From contig JADKKE010000020.1 in NCBI GenBank assembly GCA_016720655.1, positions 1 to 59,043 on the forward strand: a DNA stretch of 59,043 bases. Reading direction: 5' to 3'. Positions within the stretch are counted from its first letter, which is position 1. Each line of letters starts with the position of its first letter. Shown one piece after another: positions 10,775 through 20,872 of the stretch. The notes under the pieces were generated by a model, which made no database searches, was not told where the DNA came from, and was given only the letters and a program-made list of their open reading frames with translations. The position numbers and the translations under genes were made by a program. Origin of the DNA: Bacteroidota bacterium (GTDB lineage: Bacteria > Bacteroidota > Bacteroidia > AKYH767-A > 2013-40CM-41-45).

Positions 10775-11842
10775 ATGAAAAAGTCGATCATTGTACTCTT
10801 GCACATTGGTTTTTGGCTCTGCTATCTTCTCCTGATTGCAATCATGGTGGGCGTATTCTATAGAAGCAGTGGACATTCAGTTGATCAGACTGCAAGAGTC
10901 CTGAATGCCTTTAGAAGTATTTTCACATTCGCCCTGTTTCCTTCTGTGATCACTTTTTACCTGTACTATTTCCTCATCTTCCAAAGACACCTCAAGCAAA
11001 ATAAAATCTTTCTTTCAATAATTTCCGGACTGCTCATCTCACTCGGCGCTGCTGTCTTAGGATATATTTTGATTCGCTACCAGATAGAAACAGGTCAGAT
11101 GGTGGATATGGATGAAGGCGGCAAACACGGCAGGTCTACCGCTATTCGTACAATTATTGTAATGACCATCATTGCATCAATATCAGGTATGGTTGCATTG
11201 GTTATAAAAGGATTCATTACATGGTTTGATGAACTGAAACTGAAAGAAGAATTGAAACAAAAAAATCACGATACAGAAATGGCATTGGTAAAAGCCCAGC
11301 TCGATCCACATTTTTTATTCAACACCCTGAATAATATCGATACCCTGATTTTAAATAATGCAAAGGAAGCGTCCAATTATTTAAACATGCTCAGCGATAT
11401 TTTGCGTTTCATGTTGTATGAGACCAAGACCGACCGAATTCTTCTCGAACACGAGATCGAATACATTAAAAAATACATTGAATTGCAAAAGATAAGGACC
11501 TCCAATTTAAATTATGTACATTTTCAGGTGACAGGTAGTCCGGGAAACAAAACAATAGCTCCCCTGATTTTTATTCCATTCATTGAAAATGCTTTTAAAC
11601 ATTCAGCCAACAAGAAAATTGACAATGCCATTAATGTTCAAATTTTTATCAATAAAGGAAGCATCCTCTTTGTATGCGAGAATAAATTCGACCCCAACCG
11701 AAAATACAAACAAGGCAGCAATGGCTTAGGAAACGATCTCATCCAAAAACGTCTCAACCTGTTGTATCCGGGGAATCACACTTTAGAATTGGATAAACAA
11801 ACCGACATATATAGTGTACATTTAACGATTCAAAATGGATAG
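10775..11842 (+). CDS. LytS/YehU-family sensor histidine kinase
   Basis: A membrane histidine kinase of 355 residues. The N-terminal 150 residues contain about four transmembrane helices and no obvious periplasmic sensor domain. The cytoplasmic part is the His_kinase (PF06580) type, with the phospho-acceptor box QLDPHFLFNTLNNI, then IEYIKKYIELQKIR, followed by an ATPase domain with the N-box PFIENAFKHS and the G-box GSNGLGNDLIQKR. ATG 10775 is preferred over TTG 10766 because it starts directly before the basic-hydrophobic signal anchor. Its stop overlaps the response-regulator start by 8 bp, so the two are translationally coupled and form a two-component pair. Their target may be the downstream TonB receptor, but that is inference. 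Confidence 0.92.
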   Translation: MKKSIIVLLHIGFWLCYLLLIAIMVGVFYRSSGHSVDQTARVLNAFRSIFTFALFPSVITFYLYYFLIFQRHLKQNKIFLSIISGLLISLGAAVLGYILIRYQIETGQMVDMDEGGKHGRSTAIRTIIVMTIIASISGMVALVIKGFITWFDELKLKEELKQKNHDTEMALVKAQLDPHFLFNTLNNIDTLILNNAKEASNYLNMLSDILRFMLYETKTDRILLEHEIEYIKKYIELQKIRTSNLNYVHFQVTGSPGNKTIAPLIFIPFIENAFKHSANKKIDNAINVQIFINKGSILFVCENKFDPNRKYKQGSNGLGNDLIQKRLNLLYPGNHTLELDKQTDIYSVHLTIQNG

Positions 11843-12543
11843 ACATACGTGCATTATCATAGAAGATGAACCCCTGGCCCTCCAACGAACCAAGGGTTTT
11901 GTCGATAAAATACCTTTCCTCAATTTAATTGGCACCTTCGAAGATTCTCTCAGTGGTCTTGCTTTTCTACAATCCAATAAAGTGGACTTGCTTTTTCTGG
12001 ATATAAACATGGATGAATTATCGGGAATAGAATTGCTGGAAAGTTCAAAAATCACCTGCCAGGTTATTATCACAACGGCCTACCAGGAATATGCATTGAA
12101 AGGCTATGAACTCAATGTAACTGATTACCTTCTTAAACCGTTTACTTTTGATCGGTTTTTAAAAGCCGTCAACAAAGCCCAGGAAAATCTCAAACAAATC
12201 GCTCCGACTGTACCTGCAAATTCTTCTGCAGCTTTTATTTTTGTAAAAACCGAAAATCGGCTGGAGAAAATAAACATTGGCGACATTTTATACATTGAAG
12301 GAATGCGGGATTACAGGAGAATTCATACTGTGGAAAAAAGAATAATGACACTCCAGAATTTTTCAGAACTTGAACAGATCCTCCCCCCTAACCCTGGTCT
12401 GCAGAGTGCACAAATCATTTATGGTGGGAATCAATAAAATTGAATCGATAGAAAGGAGTCGGATAAAAATCGCAGATCAGCTAATTCCCATCTCAGAAAC
12501 CTACAAAGAACAATTTTTTCAGATCATCAACAATCGAATTTAA
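11835..12543 (+). CDS. LytTR-family response regulator, frameshifted in this sequence
   Basis: The N-terminal receiver domain has the acidic pair (EDE), the phospho-acceptor in LLFLDINMDELSG, the switch threonine (TTAYQEYA) and the lysine in YLLKPF. After a linker comes a LytTR DNA-binding domain (FVKTENRLEKINIGDILYIEG, then DYRRIHT). In the first frame the protein stops at 12437 in the middle of LytTR, after ILPPNPG. From about 12398 the next frame supplies the missing part exactly (CRVHKSFMVGINKIESIER, ending INNRI) and stops at 12543. Removing one C from the C6 run at 12383-12388 restores a full-length regulator of about 235 residues. It forms a pair with the upstream LytS-type kinase. Confidence 0.88.
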
Positions 12544-12638
12544 ATGCCGGGAAATTTTTGCAGATCGAAAAGAGGGATTTGCAGACACGCACGCTTGCCT
12601 TGCATAGTTGAGTTGTAGAGACACCGGTATTCGCGGAC

Positions 12639-12670
12639 TTTTGTATAAACAATCAAACATTTATACAAAA
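12639..12670. promoter_or_regulatory. 11-bp perfect inverted repeat upstream of the TonB receptor
   Basis: TTTTGTATAAA (12639-12649) and TTTATACAAAA (12660-12670) are perfect inverted copies separated by 10 bp, ending 9 bp before the presumed ATG at 12680. No T-run follows, so it is not a standard terminator for the regulator gene. An operator or a 5'-leader hairpin fits the position. LytTR proteins usually bind direct repeats, so it is not an obvious site for the neighbouring regulator. Confidence 0.45.
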
Positions 12671-12679
12671 AGCCCCAAA

Positions 12680-15113
12680 ATGAAAAAAACTAATTTCTAC
12701 CACTTTTCTACTTATCCTCTTAGCGGGAGTAGTTAAAAGTCAAATCCTGACACAAACAGTTAGAGGTACGGTACTCGATGCCGACAGCAAATTGCCACTC
12801 TTCGGAGTCGTTGTTCAACTCAGTACAGATCTCAATGTAGGAGCATCAACGGATATCAATGGTGAGTTTAAACTTGAAAAAATTGCAGTAGGCAGAATCG
12901 CCCTGAAGTTATCCTATTTAGGATACCAGGGTAAAATGATTTCGGATATCGAAGTGAACTCCGGGAAAGAAAAAGTTTTAGAGCTGACCATGCAGGAATC
13001 TCTTTTAAAACTCAAGGAAGTCGAAATTAAAGCTGTCAAAAATAAAGGAGAGGCAACAAATGAAATGTCTCTCATTAGCACGCGTTCAATTTCTGCTGAA
13101 GAAACAAAACGCTATGCAGGTGGTCTTGATGATCCTTCTAAAATTCTCGCCAATTATGCAGGAGTTACAGCTTCTCAAAATGGACAGAACGATATTATTG
13201 TTCGTGGCAATTCACCAAAATATGTTCAGTGGCGATTGGATGGCGTTGAAATTACCAACCCCACACATTTTGCAGATCAAAACTCAGTGAATGGCGGAGT
13301 GAGTGCTTTAAACAATAGTCTGCTCGGGACTTCTGATTTCTCAACAGGCGCTTTTACTCCCGAATACGGTGATGTATTATCGGGAGTCTATGATGTAAAA
13401 TTCAGAACCGGAAACAACGAAAAGCACGAGACTTCTGTTGCCCTTGGAATTCAAGGCTCTGATGTCACTCTGGAAGGACCTTTCAAAAAAGGTTATGGCG
13501 GTTCTTACCTGATCAATTACAGATATTCTACGATTTCACTTCTTGACAAATTGAAAGTGATTAAATTGGATGGCAAACTGAGTTATCAGGATGGAGCATT
13601 TAAAATTGTTTTGCCAACTAAAAAAGCAGGAGTATTTTCTGTCTTTGGATTAGCAGGCACCAGTGATGCTTCACTCGAAGATGTACGAGCAGACATGGTA
13701 GCAACCCCGGATAACGGAACAATCACTGCTGCTTACACTGAAAATTATGATAAAAGTAATTTCCTTTCCAATTACGGACTGAATCATACGATTGCTCTGA
13801 ATGCGAAAAGTTTTATTAAAACTACTCTATCGTATTCTACCGAGGGCATTGATCAGAACGTATTTAAGATCAAAACAACCAAAATGGTTGATGACCAGGG
13901 CGGAATATTGACAGATTCCATTGGAGAAAAAGTATTGAACTACAAAAGCAGATTAAAAAATTCAGCCTACAGAGGAGCAATTACTTATAACAACAAAATC
14001 GATTCAAAGAATACAATCCAGATAGGAGCAAAATATTCGCTGTTGGGTTACGATTATGAACTCAGCAGTGCGCAGGACAGTACCGGTAATCTGTTTACAA
14101 TGGGCGATTTCAATGAAAATATTAGTACGTTCAATAGTTTTGTAAGCTGGAAGCATCGCTTAAGTGAAGACATTACTATCGTCGCAGGTGTACAAAACAT
14201 GAATGTATTGTATAACAAGAAAAGCACCATCGAACCAAGATTACAGGTGGATTGGAAGTTGAATGGAACAAGTTCTTTGAATGCAGGGTATGGCAAACAC
14301 AGCACAATGGAAAGTGTACACAATTATTTTACTCGAGTAAAACAAGCGGATGGAACAGTATCCGAGCCAAACAAAAACCTTGATTTACTTAAAGCGGATC
14401 ATTTCGTATTGGGTTATGAAAAACGATTTGGAGAAAATTTAAGATTAAAAGCGGAATCGTATTACCAACACCTGTACAATTTGCCTGTAGAAAACAATCC
14501 CAACAGTTCGTATGCAACTCTTAACGAAGGTATCGATTTCAGATATGTTGAATTGGTAAACAAAGGAACAGGCTCAAATTATGGAGTAGAACTGACGCTG
14601 GAACGTTTCTTCAACAAAAGCTATTACTATTTGATTAATGCTTCTCTCTACAATTCAAAATACAAAGCACCGGATGGAGTGGAGAGAAACACACAATACA
14701 ATGGAAACTACCTTGTAAATGTTTTGCTTGGAAAAGAATTCGCAAATCGCGGAAGAAAGAAAAACCAAACATTAAATGTAAATGCTAAAGTATTTTTTGG
14801 TGGTGGTAAAAGATATGTTCCACTGTTAAGAGATGCTCAGGGAAATTTAGCAGTCAATCCGACTGAAAACAAATTCTACGATTATGAAAAAGCTTACGAA
14901 AAAAAGTTTGACGATATCTACCAGGTCAACTTGTCTGCCAGCTACAAATGGAACAAACAAAAAGTTACCCACGAACTTTTCATTACAATAAATAACGTTA
15001 CCAATGCTAACGGAAAATTATCCGAGTTCTATGATGGAAAAATCGCCGGCAATGTTGGATATGTAAGACAGTTCGCCATGTTTCCAAACCTGATGTACAG
15101 GTTGTATTTCTAA
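12680..15113 (+). CDS. TonB-dependent receptor with carboxypeptidase-regulatory domain (frameshift in signal peptide)
   Basis: An outer-membrane active transporter of about 810 residues. The N-terminal CarboxypepD_reg-like beta-sandwich (about 25-110) contains GTVLDADSKLPLFGVVV and TDINGEFKLEKI. The plug domain has DIIVRGNSPKYVQWRLDG and FSTGAFTPEYGDVLSGV. The rest is a 22-strand-type barrel ending NLMYRLYF, with the terminal aromatic recognised by the BAM machinery. The uninterrupted frame lacks an ATG, and its first usable codon (TTG 12792) lies inside the domain. The ATG at 12680 reads MKK and then goes out of frame. Deleting one A from the A7 run at 12683-12689 gives MKKLISTTFLLILLAG, a proper signal peptide fused to the frame. 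The substrate is unknown. Confidence 0.9.
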
Positions 15114-15532
15114 TCAGCAGAATTATTTCGCCCGAATAGGACAAAAGCGTACCACTCTTCCCTGCGCTCTTTGTCCTGCTTGGGTGATAAACTTTACATC
15201 AAATACATTAACATAATTTTATCAAAGCCTTCCCAAAAGTCAGATAATATCCTTCCCGGATGCCCGTAAGACATTTGCTCTATAATTTCATGACATAATT
15301 TTAGTGTGTACTACTTTCCTGCAAACCACATCTTGTCCAATTAGTGCAAATAGTTGATGAAGTTTGTGATGAAATTAATGAATTTACATCCACACTATTC
15401 TATGGTATTCATCCAAATTAGGGTAAGTTGCTTACCGAAAATAAAATACCTTTACACAATCGATAGAAAACACTATATTCCTTAGTTTGGAGTGCTTTAG
15501 CATTTTTGTAAATAAAATAAATAAAATAGCCT
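15114..15532. other. Intergenic region upstream of the HMA-AraC regulator
   Basis: About 420 bp without a supportable gene. The only structure I see is a small palindrome, GGTAAGTTGCTTACC (15422-15436; 6-bp arms, 3-bp centre), about 96 bp upstream of the regulator start. It could be an operator, but it may also be chance. There is no clear terminator after the TonB receptor. Confidence 0.5.
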
Positions 15533-16093
15533 GTGAAAATCTACGTAAAAAATATGGCTTGCGAAAGCTGCAAATTGGTTGTGAGGGATGCTTTGGAAGA
15601 ACTCGATATAGCACCGGTTAAAATTGAATTGGGAGAAATAGAAACGAAAAATGACATTTCTGATGAAGAGAAAAAAAAACTTAATAGCATAATTAAAATC
15701 GCAGGATTGGAGCTGATTGAAAAAAAGCAAGGTGTGCTAATTGAGAAAATCAGAAAAGTCATGATTGACTATGTTTACAACTCAGACGAAAAACCAAACA
15801 TTACCTTTTCTGTTTTATTGAGTGAGGAATTAAATCACAGTTATACTTACCTCGCTAATTTCTTTTCAGAGATTGAAGCTACAACCATCGAGCAATTTAT
15901 CATTGCACTAAAAATTGAACGAATAAAGGAATTGATTCTTTTTGGAGAAGATTCCATATCAGAAATCGCGCATAAATTGCATTACAGCAGCGTTGCACAT
16001 TTATCAGCACAGTTTAAGAAAGCAACAGGATTGACACCTTCGCACTTTAAATCATTGAAAGAAAAAAGAAGAATTACCATTCAAAACATTTAG
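15533..16093 (+). CDS. AraC-family regulator with N-terminal heavy-metal-associated-like domain
   Basis: A protein of 186 residues with a GTG start directly followed by the first strand of an HMA-like fold. The motif VKNMACESCKLVV has the two-cysteine spacing of copper- and heavy-metal-binding domains. Residues about 80-180 form an AraC/XylS helix-turn-helix pair: the first helix-turn-helix is around LSEELNHSYTYLANFFSE, and the second matches the family signature ISEIAHKLHYSSVAHLSAQF followed by KKATGLTPSHFK. Related Bacteroidota proteins often sit beside metal efflux genes, but no transporter or chaperone for metals is next to this one. The sensing function is inferred from the domain pair. 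It is likely cytoplasmic and DNA-binding. Confidence 0.85.
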   Translation: MKIYVKNMACESCKLVVRDALEELDIAPVKIELGEIETKNDISDEEKKKLNSIIKIAGLELIEKKQGVLIEKIRKVMIDYVYNSDEKPNITFSVLLSEELNHSYTYLANFFSEIEATTIEQFIIALKIERIKELILFGEDSISEIAHKLHYSSVAHLSAQFKKATGLTPSHFKSLKEKRRITIQNI

Positions 16094-16134
16094 CATTCGG
16101 ATCAAGCTGCAATGTTCACTAAAATATTAAGTCA

Positions 16135-17037
16135 ATGAAAATATTACTTCTCAATTGTTGGCTAGTGCTATTGACTACGACATTATTCGGACAGTGGCTA
16201 GGCGATGAAGGTTACACGATGAACTTTGAAGACACATCGGTGATGAATCATTTACGCATTGACACATTGACCAACCAAAATAATTTGTGGCAAGTTGGTT
16301 CTCCACAGAAAACACTATTTACCGGTGCATTTTCAGCGCCGAATGCTATTGTTACGGATACCCTCCATCCCTATCCAGCAAATGATACATCTTCTTTTAT
16401 CATTGCGAATGTTGCTACCGGTTATGGCTGGCTTTTAAATCATACTGCTCTTTTACAAGGAGAATATTTTGTCGACACCGACACATTGAGTGACTTTGGT
16501 ACTATCGAGTTTTCACCCAACAACGGCACATCGTGGTATGACATTATAAATGACACCTTCATTACAAATCATCTATTTACAGCTCCCGGATGGGCAACAC
16601 TTAGCGGAAGCTCAAATGGATGGCAACAATTTTATATCAACCTTGCGCCTTTAGGACAGTTATTCAACATCCAATTGTACGATACCATTTTGTTTCGCTT
16701 CACTTTTATAAGTGATAGCATTCAGACAAATAAGGATGGTTTAATGTTTGACAATTTGCATTTTGAAGATTATTTTGAAGGAGTTCAGGAAATTCAGAAC
16801 GATAATCTGATTTCAATTTCTCCGAATCCGACATCCGGTGAATTAAGAATTTTCAAACCCAAAACCAACGGTAAAAAAAAGATTCAGATTCTGAATCACA
16901 CCGGGCAAACTCTTTATACGAACACAAACTTCAACGAAGAAACCATTGACATTGGAGAATTCCCCAATGGAATGTACTTGTTGAGGTTTTCTGATTCAAA
17001 ATACTTCGCAATTAAAAAATTTGTCGTGCATCATTGA
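16135..17037 (+). CDS. Secreted protein with T9SS type A sorting domain
   Basis: A protein of 300 residues starting MKILLLNCWLVLLTTTLFGQ, a Sec signal peptide. The middle (about 20-210) is an all-beta region of unknown function with FEDTSVMNHL and a segment resembling jellyroll/MAM-like modules (GTIEFSPNNGTSWYDI; DGLMFDNLHFED). The last 75 residues are a T9SS C-terminal domain, with ISPNPTSGELRI, IQILNHTGQTLY and FPNGMYLLRF. It should therefore be exported through the inner membrane by Sec and through the outer membrane by PorV/Sov-type machinery, with removal of the C-terminal domain. It lies 41 bp after the AraC-type gene on the same strand, so cotranscription is possible, but nothing in its sequence suggests a metal role. 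Confidence 0.85.
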   Translation: MKILLLNCWLVLLTTTLFGQWLGDEGYTMNFEDTSVMNHLRIDTLTNQNNLWQVGSPQKTLFTGAFSAPNAIVTDTLHPYPANDTSSFIIANVATGYGWLLNHTALLQGEYFVDTDTLSDFGTIEFSPNNGTSWYDIINDTFITNHLFTAPGWATLSGSSNGWQQFYINLAPLGQLFNIQLYDTILFRFTFISDSIQTNKDGLMFDNLHFEDYFEGVQEIQNDNLISISPNPTSGELRIFKPKTNGKKKIQILNHTGQTLYTNTNFNEETIDIGEFPNGMYLLRFSDSKYFAIKKFVVHH

Positions 17038-17171
17038 AGAAACACATCGGATACCAGGAGATTTACAAATCTCTTTGCTTAAAGGCGAGGATAATTTCTA
17101 CAGTTTTGGAAATTGCACCAATTGAGAGATCTTGATTTTGAGTACGAACACTGCCTGGAACGAAAAAAAAC

Positions 17172-20100
17172 TCAGCTCAATTTCCCCAATTCTACTTCCG
17201 TCTTCTTCCAATGCTCCTGCAATTGTGGAACCAGTGATGCACAGTCCGTAGGATTCGGTGATTTTCCAATTGCTTCAATCTGACGACAGATTTCTGCCAG
17301 ATGATTGGCACCTATGTTCAATGCCGAACCTTTCAGCTTGTGAGCCAGTTTGCTCATCCCCTGCCAGTCCTTCTCCTTGCACATCTTTTCTATATCTCTG
17401 GTAATCTCTCTTCCCTGATCAACAAACATCGCGAGCACCTGAGTGAAGAATGTCGGATCCGATCCCATAGTCATATCACGTAGGCGTTGCACAACAGCCA
17501 TATCGATAATTGCATTTGGATTGACTTCGACTTTCCTGATTGCTTGCTGTTGGCTCATCTCCGTTCTCACCTGAATATACCTTCCACCCCACTTCCGGAT
17601 ACGCTCTACAATTTCTTCTATCAAAAACGGCTTGCTGATGTAATCATCCATTCCGGCTTCCATGCATTTCTCCTTGTCACCTTCCAAGGCAAAAGCTGTC
17701 ATGGCGACGATAATCGGACGATGCTCGAGATGCATTTTCTGAATAATAAACCGCGTTGCTTCCAGTCCATCCAACTCCGGCATTTGTACATCCATGAAAA
17801 TCAAATCGAAATTTTCCTTTCGCAAAGCCTCAATAACTTCCAGCCCGTTTCCAACCATGGTTGGTTTGTAGCCCAATCCTTCAAAAATATTCATGGCGAG
17901 CTTCTGGTTAATAATATTGTCTTCAGCAATCAATATTTTCACAGGAACATGTTGGGCAAGCTTAATGTCCATACGCCCAAGATCCTTGTCATGCTGGTTT
18001 CGTGTATGATCTTCTATAGAGAAAACTCCGATGAGTATATCCAGGATTTTCGAACGATCTACATTCTTTGGGATTACCGCGGAGATCACATCGCCCGAAT
18101 AGTCAAAAACTACATCGTCCGATTCTACAGCATTGAAAATAACAATTGGCAATTCTCCTTTTCTTCTTACCTGACGGATCTGTTCAGCAAGATGAAGAGC
18201 TTTTGCACTGATCATCTGTGCATCGATCAATACCAGGTTGAATTCATCGCCTTTGCCGATCAGATCCATGGCTTTCGATGCATCGTCAGTAGATCGTGGA
18301 ATCATATTCCAGCGACGGAAATAATTCGAATAAATATCTGCTTCTGTTTGATCGTCACTGATCAACAGAACATGTGAGTTCACTAATTTGTTACTTCCAT
18401 TGCCTGTGTTTCGTGGTGTATCCGCACTCGCAACAGGCTCTGTTCGTATTGTAAACTGGAAATTCGATCCTTGTCCGGGAATACTGTTCACCCAGATTTT
18501 ACCACCCATTAACTCTACAAGGTTTTTACAAATGGCCAGACCCAATCCTGTTCCTCCATACGTCCGGGCCGTTCCTGCATCTGCTTGTGAGAAGCTTCGG
18601 AACAACTTGCCAATCTTTTCCGGAGGAATTCCAACTCCTGTGTCTTTCACTTCAAACAACAAATCAATTTTACCTTCACTATCCTTAGAGACAGAAACAC
18701 TGATGGTAATAATACCTTTCGGAGTAAACTTAATAGCATTTCCAACCAGGTTCATCATGATCTGGCGCAAACGGGTAATGTCACCATATATATAGGTAGG
18801 AACATTTCGTGCAATTGTGTACTGCAATGACAATTGTTTCTCAATGGCTTTTGAAGACATGAGGTCAAAGGTTTCTTCGATCGCACGCTTTACCGGGAAC
18901 GGCTTATGCTCCAGTTCCATTTTGGCGCTTTCAATCTTTGAAAAATCAAGAATGTCGTTGATTACTGATAATAAAGCTTCACCACTCAGCAAAATGGAAT
19001 CGACGTAATCCTGTTGTTTTGGATTTAGTGCAGTTTGATTGAGCAGTTTTCCCATCCCTATCACACCGTTCAAAGGTGTCCGGATCTCGTGACTCATTGT
19101 AGCGAGGAAACTTGATTTTGCTTCCGTAGCAGCTTCGGCTTGTTGCTTGTCCTGGATCAACTGTTGCTCCGATTTTTTTCGATCGGTAATATCATGTCCG
19201 AACAAGGATACGCTCATCACATTCGTGAAATCATCTTTCACCGGTGTGACTACTATTTCAATATCCACACGCTTTCCATGCATCACTACATTCCGGTCAT
19301 GAACAAAACTTTCTCCCTGCAATGCGCGTTTGTGCAAATCGATATATTCAGCATGAAAATTTTCCGGTAAAATATCCAGCAAATTAAATCCTGTTTCGAC
19401 AACAATTCCGGTGAGTGCAAAGAGAATATCACACAGTTTTGAATTGATGAGTAAAATCGTATGATGTTTGTCTACCGACAAAATAGAATATTCTGCATTC
19501 TCGACAAGTGCATTCAACTTCTCCTTACTATCCGACATCGAACGCTCAATTCGTTTGCGTTGAGTAATGTTCTCAACCATGGTAATCACAAACTGAGGTC
19601 GGCCTCTTTCGTCTCTTGCCAAAGTGGAGCTTGCATTTACCCAGATGACTTCATTGTTGCGTTTGATGAATCGCTTTTCTTTCTTGCTGATTGGCACTTC
19701 GCCACGGAATAGAAGGGAAACATTTTTCCTTTCTTTCTCTTTATCATCCGGATGAAGAATGTCAAGAAAACTCATTTGCTGTAATTCCTGTTCGGAATAC
19801 CCGGTTAGATTGCAGAAGGCTTTATTCGCACGGGTAAATTTGTAATTGATTCCCACAAAAGCCATCGCCTGAAATCCTTCTTCAAAATATTTTTTGTAGG
19901 TGATATCAAAAGTATCCAAAGAGGATGCGGATGTGGAAACATCGGATTTCTCCTGCTCAGCTTTCAGGTTGCTCAGGTCTGTTATTCTGGCTGTGAGTAC
20001 CCGCTGATCATCCACAGTACTTTTCACAACTTGCATGACCCCTCTGAACTTTCGTCCACGGAGCGAAACATATTCGGCTGTTGCGGATGCTCTGCCTTGA

Positions 20101-20576
20101 CTATCCAGACTCCTTCGAATCTGCAGTTTCTCTTCCGCGGTCCAGTCTGCTGTCATGAATGAATTCAGATCGTGTCCGAGCAAACTATTTTTATCATCCG
20201 TTTCAAACAATCGCAATGCTTCATCCGAACAATCCAGGATGAGTCCTGAAGATGTACTGATAATAAACACCGGATCTTCAAAAGCAGGAACAACTTTTTT
20301 CTCTTCTTCAAGAGGAACTTGTTCTTCATCCACTATTACTTCCTGCGTTCCCGATACTCTGAACCACATGTACAACAATGTGAGGATAACAAATCCAAAA
20401 AGACTTAACAACAAGAAAAAAGTAAAATGCAATTGCAATAAATAATCGAGCACGAATACAAGTGCATACACCACTGCCACTGCAAAAAGCAGCAAGCGGT
20501 ATAAAACCTTGCGCCCTTCATCGGGGATAGGTCTGCGGATATATTTTCGTGACGTGCTCAAAGGGTTTAAGCCCAA
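17172..20576 (-). CDS. Hybrid histidine kinase: 2 TM, three PAS, HisKA, HATPase, two receivers, HPt
   Basis: A protein of 1134 residues holding a whole phosphorelay. Two membrane helices (about 27-72) are separated by only a few residues, so there is no periplasmic sensor. Three PAS domains follow (about 100-210, 225-345 and 345-470; FCNLTGYSEQELQQMSF marks the second). HisKA has SHEIRTPLNGVIGMG. HATPase has MMNLVGNAIKFTPKG, DTGVGIPP and GGTGLGLAICKNLVELMGG. The first receiver (about 735-850) is diverged, with LVLIDAQM. The second (about 880-1000) is canonical, with AEDN, LIFMDVQMPELDG and YISKPF. A C-terminal HPt domain has AHKLKGSALNIGA. No ATG occurs before the helices, and a stop lies directly upstream of TTG 20576, so TTG (20576 or 20561) must be used. 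It has no adjacent response regulator. Confidence 0.93.
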   Translation of the reverse strand: MGLNPLSTSRKYIRRPIPDEGRKVLYRLLLFAVAVVYALVFVLDYLLQLHFTFFLLLSLFGFVILTLLYMWFRVSGTQEVIVDEEQVPLEEEKKVVPAFEDPVFIISTSSGLILDCSDEALRLFETDDKNSLLGHDLNSFMTADWTAEEKLQIRRSLDSQGRASATAEYVSLRGRKFRGVMQVVKSTVDDQRVLTARITDLSNLKAEQEKSDVSTSASSLDTFDITYKKYFEEGFQAMAFVGINYKFTRANKAFCNLTGYSEQELQQMSFLDILHPDDKEKERKNVSLLFRGEVPISKKEKRFIKRNNEVIWVNASSTLARDERGRPQFVITMVENITQRKRIERSMSDSKEKLNALVENAEYSILSVDKHHTILLINSKLCDILFALTGIVVETGFNLLDILPENFHAEYIDLHKRALQGESFVHDRNVVMHGKRVDIEIVVTPVKDDFTNVMSVSLFGHDITDRKKSEQQLIQDKQQAEAATEAKSSFLATMSHEIRTPLNGVIGMGKLLNQTALNPKQQDYVDSILLSGEALLSVINDILDFSKIESAKMELEHKPFPVKRAIEETFDLMSSKAIEKQLSLQYTIARNVPTYIYGDITRLRQIMMNLVGNAIKFTPKGIITISVSVSKDSEGKIDLLFEVKDTGVGIPPEKIGKLFRSFSQADAGTARTYGGTGLGLAICKNLVELMGGKIWVNSIPGQGSNFQFTIRTEPVASADTPRNTGNGSNKLVNSHVLLISDDQTEADIYSNYFRRWNMIPRSTDDASKAMDLIGKGDEFNLVLIDAQMISAKALHLAEQIRQVRRKGELPIVIFNAVESDDVVFDYSGDVISAVIPKNVDRSKILDILIGVFSIEDHTRNQHDKDLGRMDIKLAQHVPVKILIAEDNIINQKLAMNIFEGLGYKPTMVGNGLEVIEALRKENFDLIFMDVQMPELDGLEATRFIIQKMHLEHRPIIVAMTAFALEGDKEKCMEAGMDDYISKPFLIEEIVERIRKWGGRYIQVRTEMSQQQAIRKVEVNPNAIIDMAVVQRLRDMTMGSDPTFFTQVLAMFVDQGREITRDIEKMCKEKDWQGMSKLAHKLKGSALNIGANHLAEICRQIEAIGKSPNPTDCASLVPQLQEHWKKTEVELGKLS

Positions 20577-20872
20577 TTATGACTTGTTCTTTATATGGGT
20601 TCTATCCGAGGATGTTTTGAAATAAACATATTTAATAGAGAAAAAACATTGATTTTATTACAAAAACGAACAAATCACTTAGCTCTCTCCAAATGAACCC
20701 ATGGAATTAGGAATTCACATGATTCTGTCGGAGAAAGCCCTGAAACTCAAGCCACATGCGGATTTGGGAGGATTTCACAAAAAAACCGGTCCAGAAAGAG
20801 GAATTCTCTCATCAGACCGGGTTTTGGAAACTGCATTTTTATCGATTTCGATAAAAAATCAGTACTTGATTC
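20577..20872. other. Intergenic region between pepF-like gene and hybrid kinase
   Basis: About 300 bp. It contains the terminator of the oligopeptidase operon (annotated separately) and a near-perfect AT-rich palindrome, TTTTTATCGATTTCGATAAAAA, around 20837-20858. The palindrome may form a second, weaker hairpin between the peptidase stop and the terminator. The promoter of the kinase must lie in the right part, but I cannot pick it out. Confidence 0.5.
20779..20825 (-). terminator. Intrinsic terminator of the oligopeptidase/DUF5606 operon
   Basis: Read on the minus strand: a stem AAAACC(C)GGTC / GACCGGTTTT with one bulged C, a loop of about 23 nt with some inner pairing around GAATTC, then a run of T's (the A-run at 20779-20785 on the plus strand). 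It begins about 50 nt after the peptidase stop codon. Confidence 0.65.

Noticed and set aside
12383..12437. Programmed ribosomal frameshift in the LytTR gene
   Set aside because: There is no slippery heptamer with downstream pseudoknot, LytTR genes are not known for it, and several other genes show the same kind of shift.
12792..12794. TTG 12792 as the start of the first TonB receptor
   Set aside because: It would remove the signal peptide and half of the N-terminal domain, while the upstream frame codes for both.
17487..18377. 296-codon plus-strand open frame opposite the hybrid kinase
   Set aside because: It is antisense to well-defined receiver and ATPase domains, and its translation has no domain or consistent composition.
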